Assembly: GCF_030445035.2 (NCBI RefSeq)
Contig: NC_080675.1
Location: 66,232,544 to 66,296,543 of the forward strand
Direction: 5' to 3'
Length of the DNA stretch: 64,000 nucleotides
Source of the DNA: Dasypus novemcinctus
Taxonomy: Eukaryota; Chordata; Mammalia; Cingulata; Dasypodidae
Shown: in pieces, positions 62,046 through 64,000 of the stretch
Layout of the letters: the number at the start of each line of letters is the position of its first letter
Numbering within the stretch: the stretch's first letter is position 1
The notes under the pieces: generated by a model
Database searches by the model: none
What the model was told of the DNA's origin: nothing
The model's input: only the letters and a program-made list of their open reading frames with translations
Position numbers and translations under genes: made by a program

Positions 62046-62140
62046 TATAGGGAGCAGAAGAAGCTCAGTGGTTGAGTACCTCTCTTCCAAGTATAAGGTC
62101 ACAGGTTCAGTCCCCAGTACTTCCTCAATTTAAAAGAAAG
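62046..62140 (+). mobile_element. DAS-I-like SINE
   Basis: GGGAGCAGAAGAAGCTCAGTGG, TTGAGTACCTCTCTTCC, CAGGTTCAGTCCCCAGTAC (B box) and then an A-rich end. Inserted in the L1 5' region. Confidence 0.85.
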
Positions 62141-62620
62141 TATATTTTAGTTCTTCACGTTAACATAATTTTATTTTCATTCTTTCCTTCTTTATTTCTT
62201 TCTGTAGTAATATATGGATCAGCTTTCAGTTAATTTCTAAAACTTTTATTCCTCTTTTTCCTTTACAAATTTAACTGATTATTCATTCTCTTGGCTGAAG
62301 ATATTGTGGGTTTTTGTTTTTTTTTGTTTTTTTTTTATTTTAAAAAATACATTAGGCAATGATCATTTTACATTTTCAATTCCAATAAATGACATTTTTC
62401 AGCCTGTTTCATGTATTTCTTAATTTTGCATGTTCTTGTTCATGGTGTCTTGTTTCCTTTGGTGCTTATTTATTTACTTAATCACTTTCAGATGCTTATT
62501 TTCCTTGTGAAACTATTTGTAAAAATTATTTGAGACCTGCTATGATTTGTTTTTCCTCCACAGATGATTTGTGCCACCACTGTCTGGGTCATTATATGCT
62601 ATCATTCTGAAAGAAATTTT
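62141..62620 (-). mobile_element. Old L1 5' region, continued
   Basis: CATGTATTTCTTAATTTTGC, TTCATGGTGTCTTGTTTCC and TTGGTGCTTATTTA resemble the reverse of old L1 5' text. Confidence 0.4.
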
Positions 62621-62966
62621 AAAATAAATTCACTAAATTTATGTCTTATCCAACTAAAATTGTAGATTTGGTCTGCAAATTCAGACACTCTATTTCATAT
62701 TGGGAATATCCAACATCAGTTTGAAGTGAAATGATTGCCTCACTATCAAGTTGTCAGACCATTGAAATGCAGTGATGAATAAGCTTAAAACCACAATTAC
62801 CTAAGGCTAGATAAAGATATGATAAATTTTGGAAGGTAAATGGCTAAAATAGAAGAACTGATAAACTTTCTTTATCAGGGGTGGGGACACTCCTGGGAAA
62901 GAAAGAAAGCAGGTGACCTGATCTAATTTCCTCATGTACGTGTTAATGACAGACTTCCTGGAAACA
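62621..62966. other. Unassigned DNA left of the solo LTR
   Basis: No gene or repeat family recognised. Confidence 0.4.
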
Positions 62967-63762
62967 AAGTAAATGATTTTTGCAAGCAAGATACTCCAAA
63001 CTTAAGGAATGCCATTAGTAGACTGCCCCTAGTTATCCTGGATTGTTTATGTTTAACAAACCTCGCATCTATAGATTTGGCTTCCAGGAAAAGTCACACA
63101 AGTGAGTTAACACTGTATAAAACGGAGGTTCCCATTACATAAATGGCTCTGTTTGTTAAGTGTGGTGTTTGCACACTTTACATAGAAAGTTTATGAGTTT
63201 ACCTGGGCCAGAGCATGACCAATGTGAGAAGAAAGAGATCTTGCAAGTTGTTTGGGGTATTTGTCAATTCCCCCTACTTAGGATCCTCTTATTCCTTGAA
63301 ACTTGTGGGGACCATGGCCCCCCTAAGTCCTCAACATCTAGCCACCTATGTGACCTAGACATAAGTTAAAGGTTAGCAACCCTCCCCGAGAGGAAAGAAA
63401 TGTATAGATGGCTACATAAACTATAATTTTCCCAAAGCAGTAAGCATTCTTGGTAAATACCTTCTTAAGTGTATAGTGAAAACATCACCTCTCCCCATGT
63501 GTATGCTTCATGTGACCCTAGCAGAAACCCTGTTCTTATACCCTATGGAATGTCCTTGCTCTGAAACCCCTCATTTATTACCTCTCATTTTCTCATCTCT
63601 GCAGAGCACTAAATTCATTCATTCTTTGACAGATGGTCATCAGAGTCTCTCCTGTTCGTAAGTCCTGATAAAGCTTATACCTGATTAAATGCCTAGTGTT
63701 TCCTTTGGTCTTGCTCTCTCACCAACTTACGCCCTTCAAGAGTTGGGTTGTAACAAAGTAAA
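62967..63762 (+). mobile_element. Solo LTR of an endogenous retrovirus with 7-bp duplication
   Basis: The 7-mer AAGTAAA occurs at 62967-62973 and 63756-63762. Between them, 62974-63755 (782 bp) begins TGATTTTTGC and ends GGGTTGTAACA, so it has the TG...CA ends of an LTR. Inside are a TATA-like box (TATAAAAC at 63116) and ATTAAA (63684-63689) in a U5-like TGATAAAGCTTATACCTG context. The layout U3-R-U5 fits a class I-type LTR. No gag, pol or env is present on either side, so recombination between LTRs probably removed the interior. ERV duplications are usually 4-6 bp, so one base may match by chance. The family is not identified. Confidence 0.6.
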
Positions 63763-64000
63763 ACTTATTCCATGTACGATCTGATTTCAATCTGATTCTT
63801 TTTGTCATTTCAACCCTCCATATTCTTACCTCCCAAGATACGCTGTTTTAATATGGACTGGTTGAAAGATTTTATTCACATCTATCATTCCAGGCTTGCT
63901 CTTTACCATTATCTTGAGACTTCCAGTTGTTCTTTCTTCAGGTCTTCAATTTTCCGTCCATTTCCTTCTTATATTATCTTCCATTTCCTTGATTCACTTC
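63763..64000. other. Unassigned window end
   Basis: T/C-rich text (TTCTTCAGGTCTTCAATTTTCC) may be the reverse of an old L1 5' region. Too short to place. Confidence 0.3.

Overview
This window is vertebrate nuclear DNA from a placental mammal, most probably a xenarthran and likely an armadillo. It is AT-rich, has no operon-like gene packing, and is full of LINE-1 (L1) remnants, MIR, L2 and MaLR-type LTRs. It also carries tRNA-derived SINEs that match my memory of the DAS SINEs: short DAS-I-like copies ending in a B-box plus a CC(C)AGTACCTCC tail, and two roughly 400-bp DAS-III-like copies. A sloth or anteater is not excluded.

Only one intact protein-coding gene is convincing. It is an intronless 214-codon ribosomal protein uL16 gene at 42585-43229 (+), of the RPL10/RPL10L type. 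It has a recognisable mRNA-derived 5' leader, no visible poly(A) tail, and a CpG-enriched upstream segment with TATA-like and NRF1-like motifs. An intact, tail-less, intronless uL16 gene in a gene-poor, AT-rich region fits RPL10L, the autosomal testis retrogene of RPL10. A lineage-specific RPL10 retrocopy remains possible.

Layout. 1-3190: 3' end of an L1 and a long two-module L1-type tail on +. 3260-9340: old L1 material on -, interrupted by an L1 tail fragment and a SINE. 9350-10560: MIR, a MaLR-like LTR, two SINEs and a tail fragment. 10557-12718: two candidate retroposed transcripts, one with a perfect 18-bp target-site duplication. 12720-18300: largely unassigned AT-rich DNA with an L2. 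18300-21115: MaLR LTR, then tail elements in inverted arrangement. 21120-34880: mostly unassigned, with MIR, L2, MaLR pieces and a second MaLR-like LTR copy. 34885-38446: L1 with a nested DAS-III SINE, a (TA)24 tract and a third MaLR-like LTR. 39479-41450: SINE and L2. 42255-43260: the uL16 gene and its promoter region. 45830-48500: MIR and unassigned DNA. 48508-51685: 5' part of an L1/HAL1, then the youngest insertion in the window, a tail retroposon with a perfect 14-bp target-site duplication. 51686-55830: old L1 and another two-module tail broken by an LTR. 55850-57015: an ancient hAT transposon. 57050-62620: old L1 with nested hAT MITE, DAS-III and DAS-I copies. 62967-63762: a solo endogenous-retrovirus LTR with a 7-bp duplication.

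The genes do not form a pathway. The biology here is that of a retrogene in a repeat-built desert. I found no CRISPR array, prokaryotic feature, structural RNA gene, or convincing new multi-gene system. Repeat names come from memory of consensus sequences, not a database search, so boundaries are approximate unless a target-site duplication is stated.
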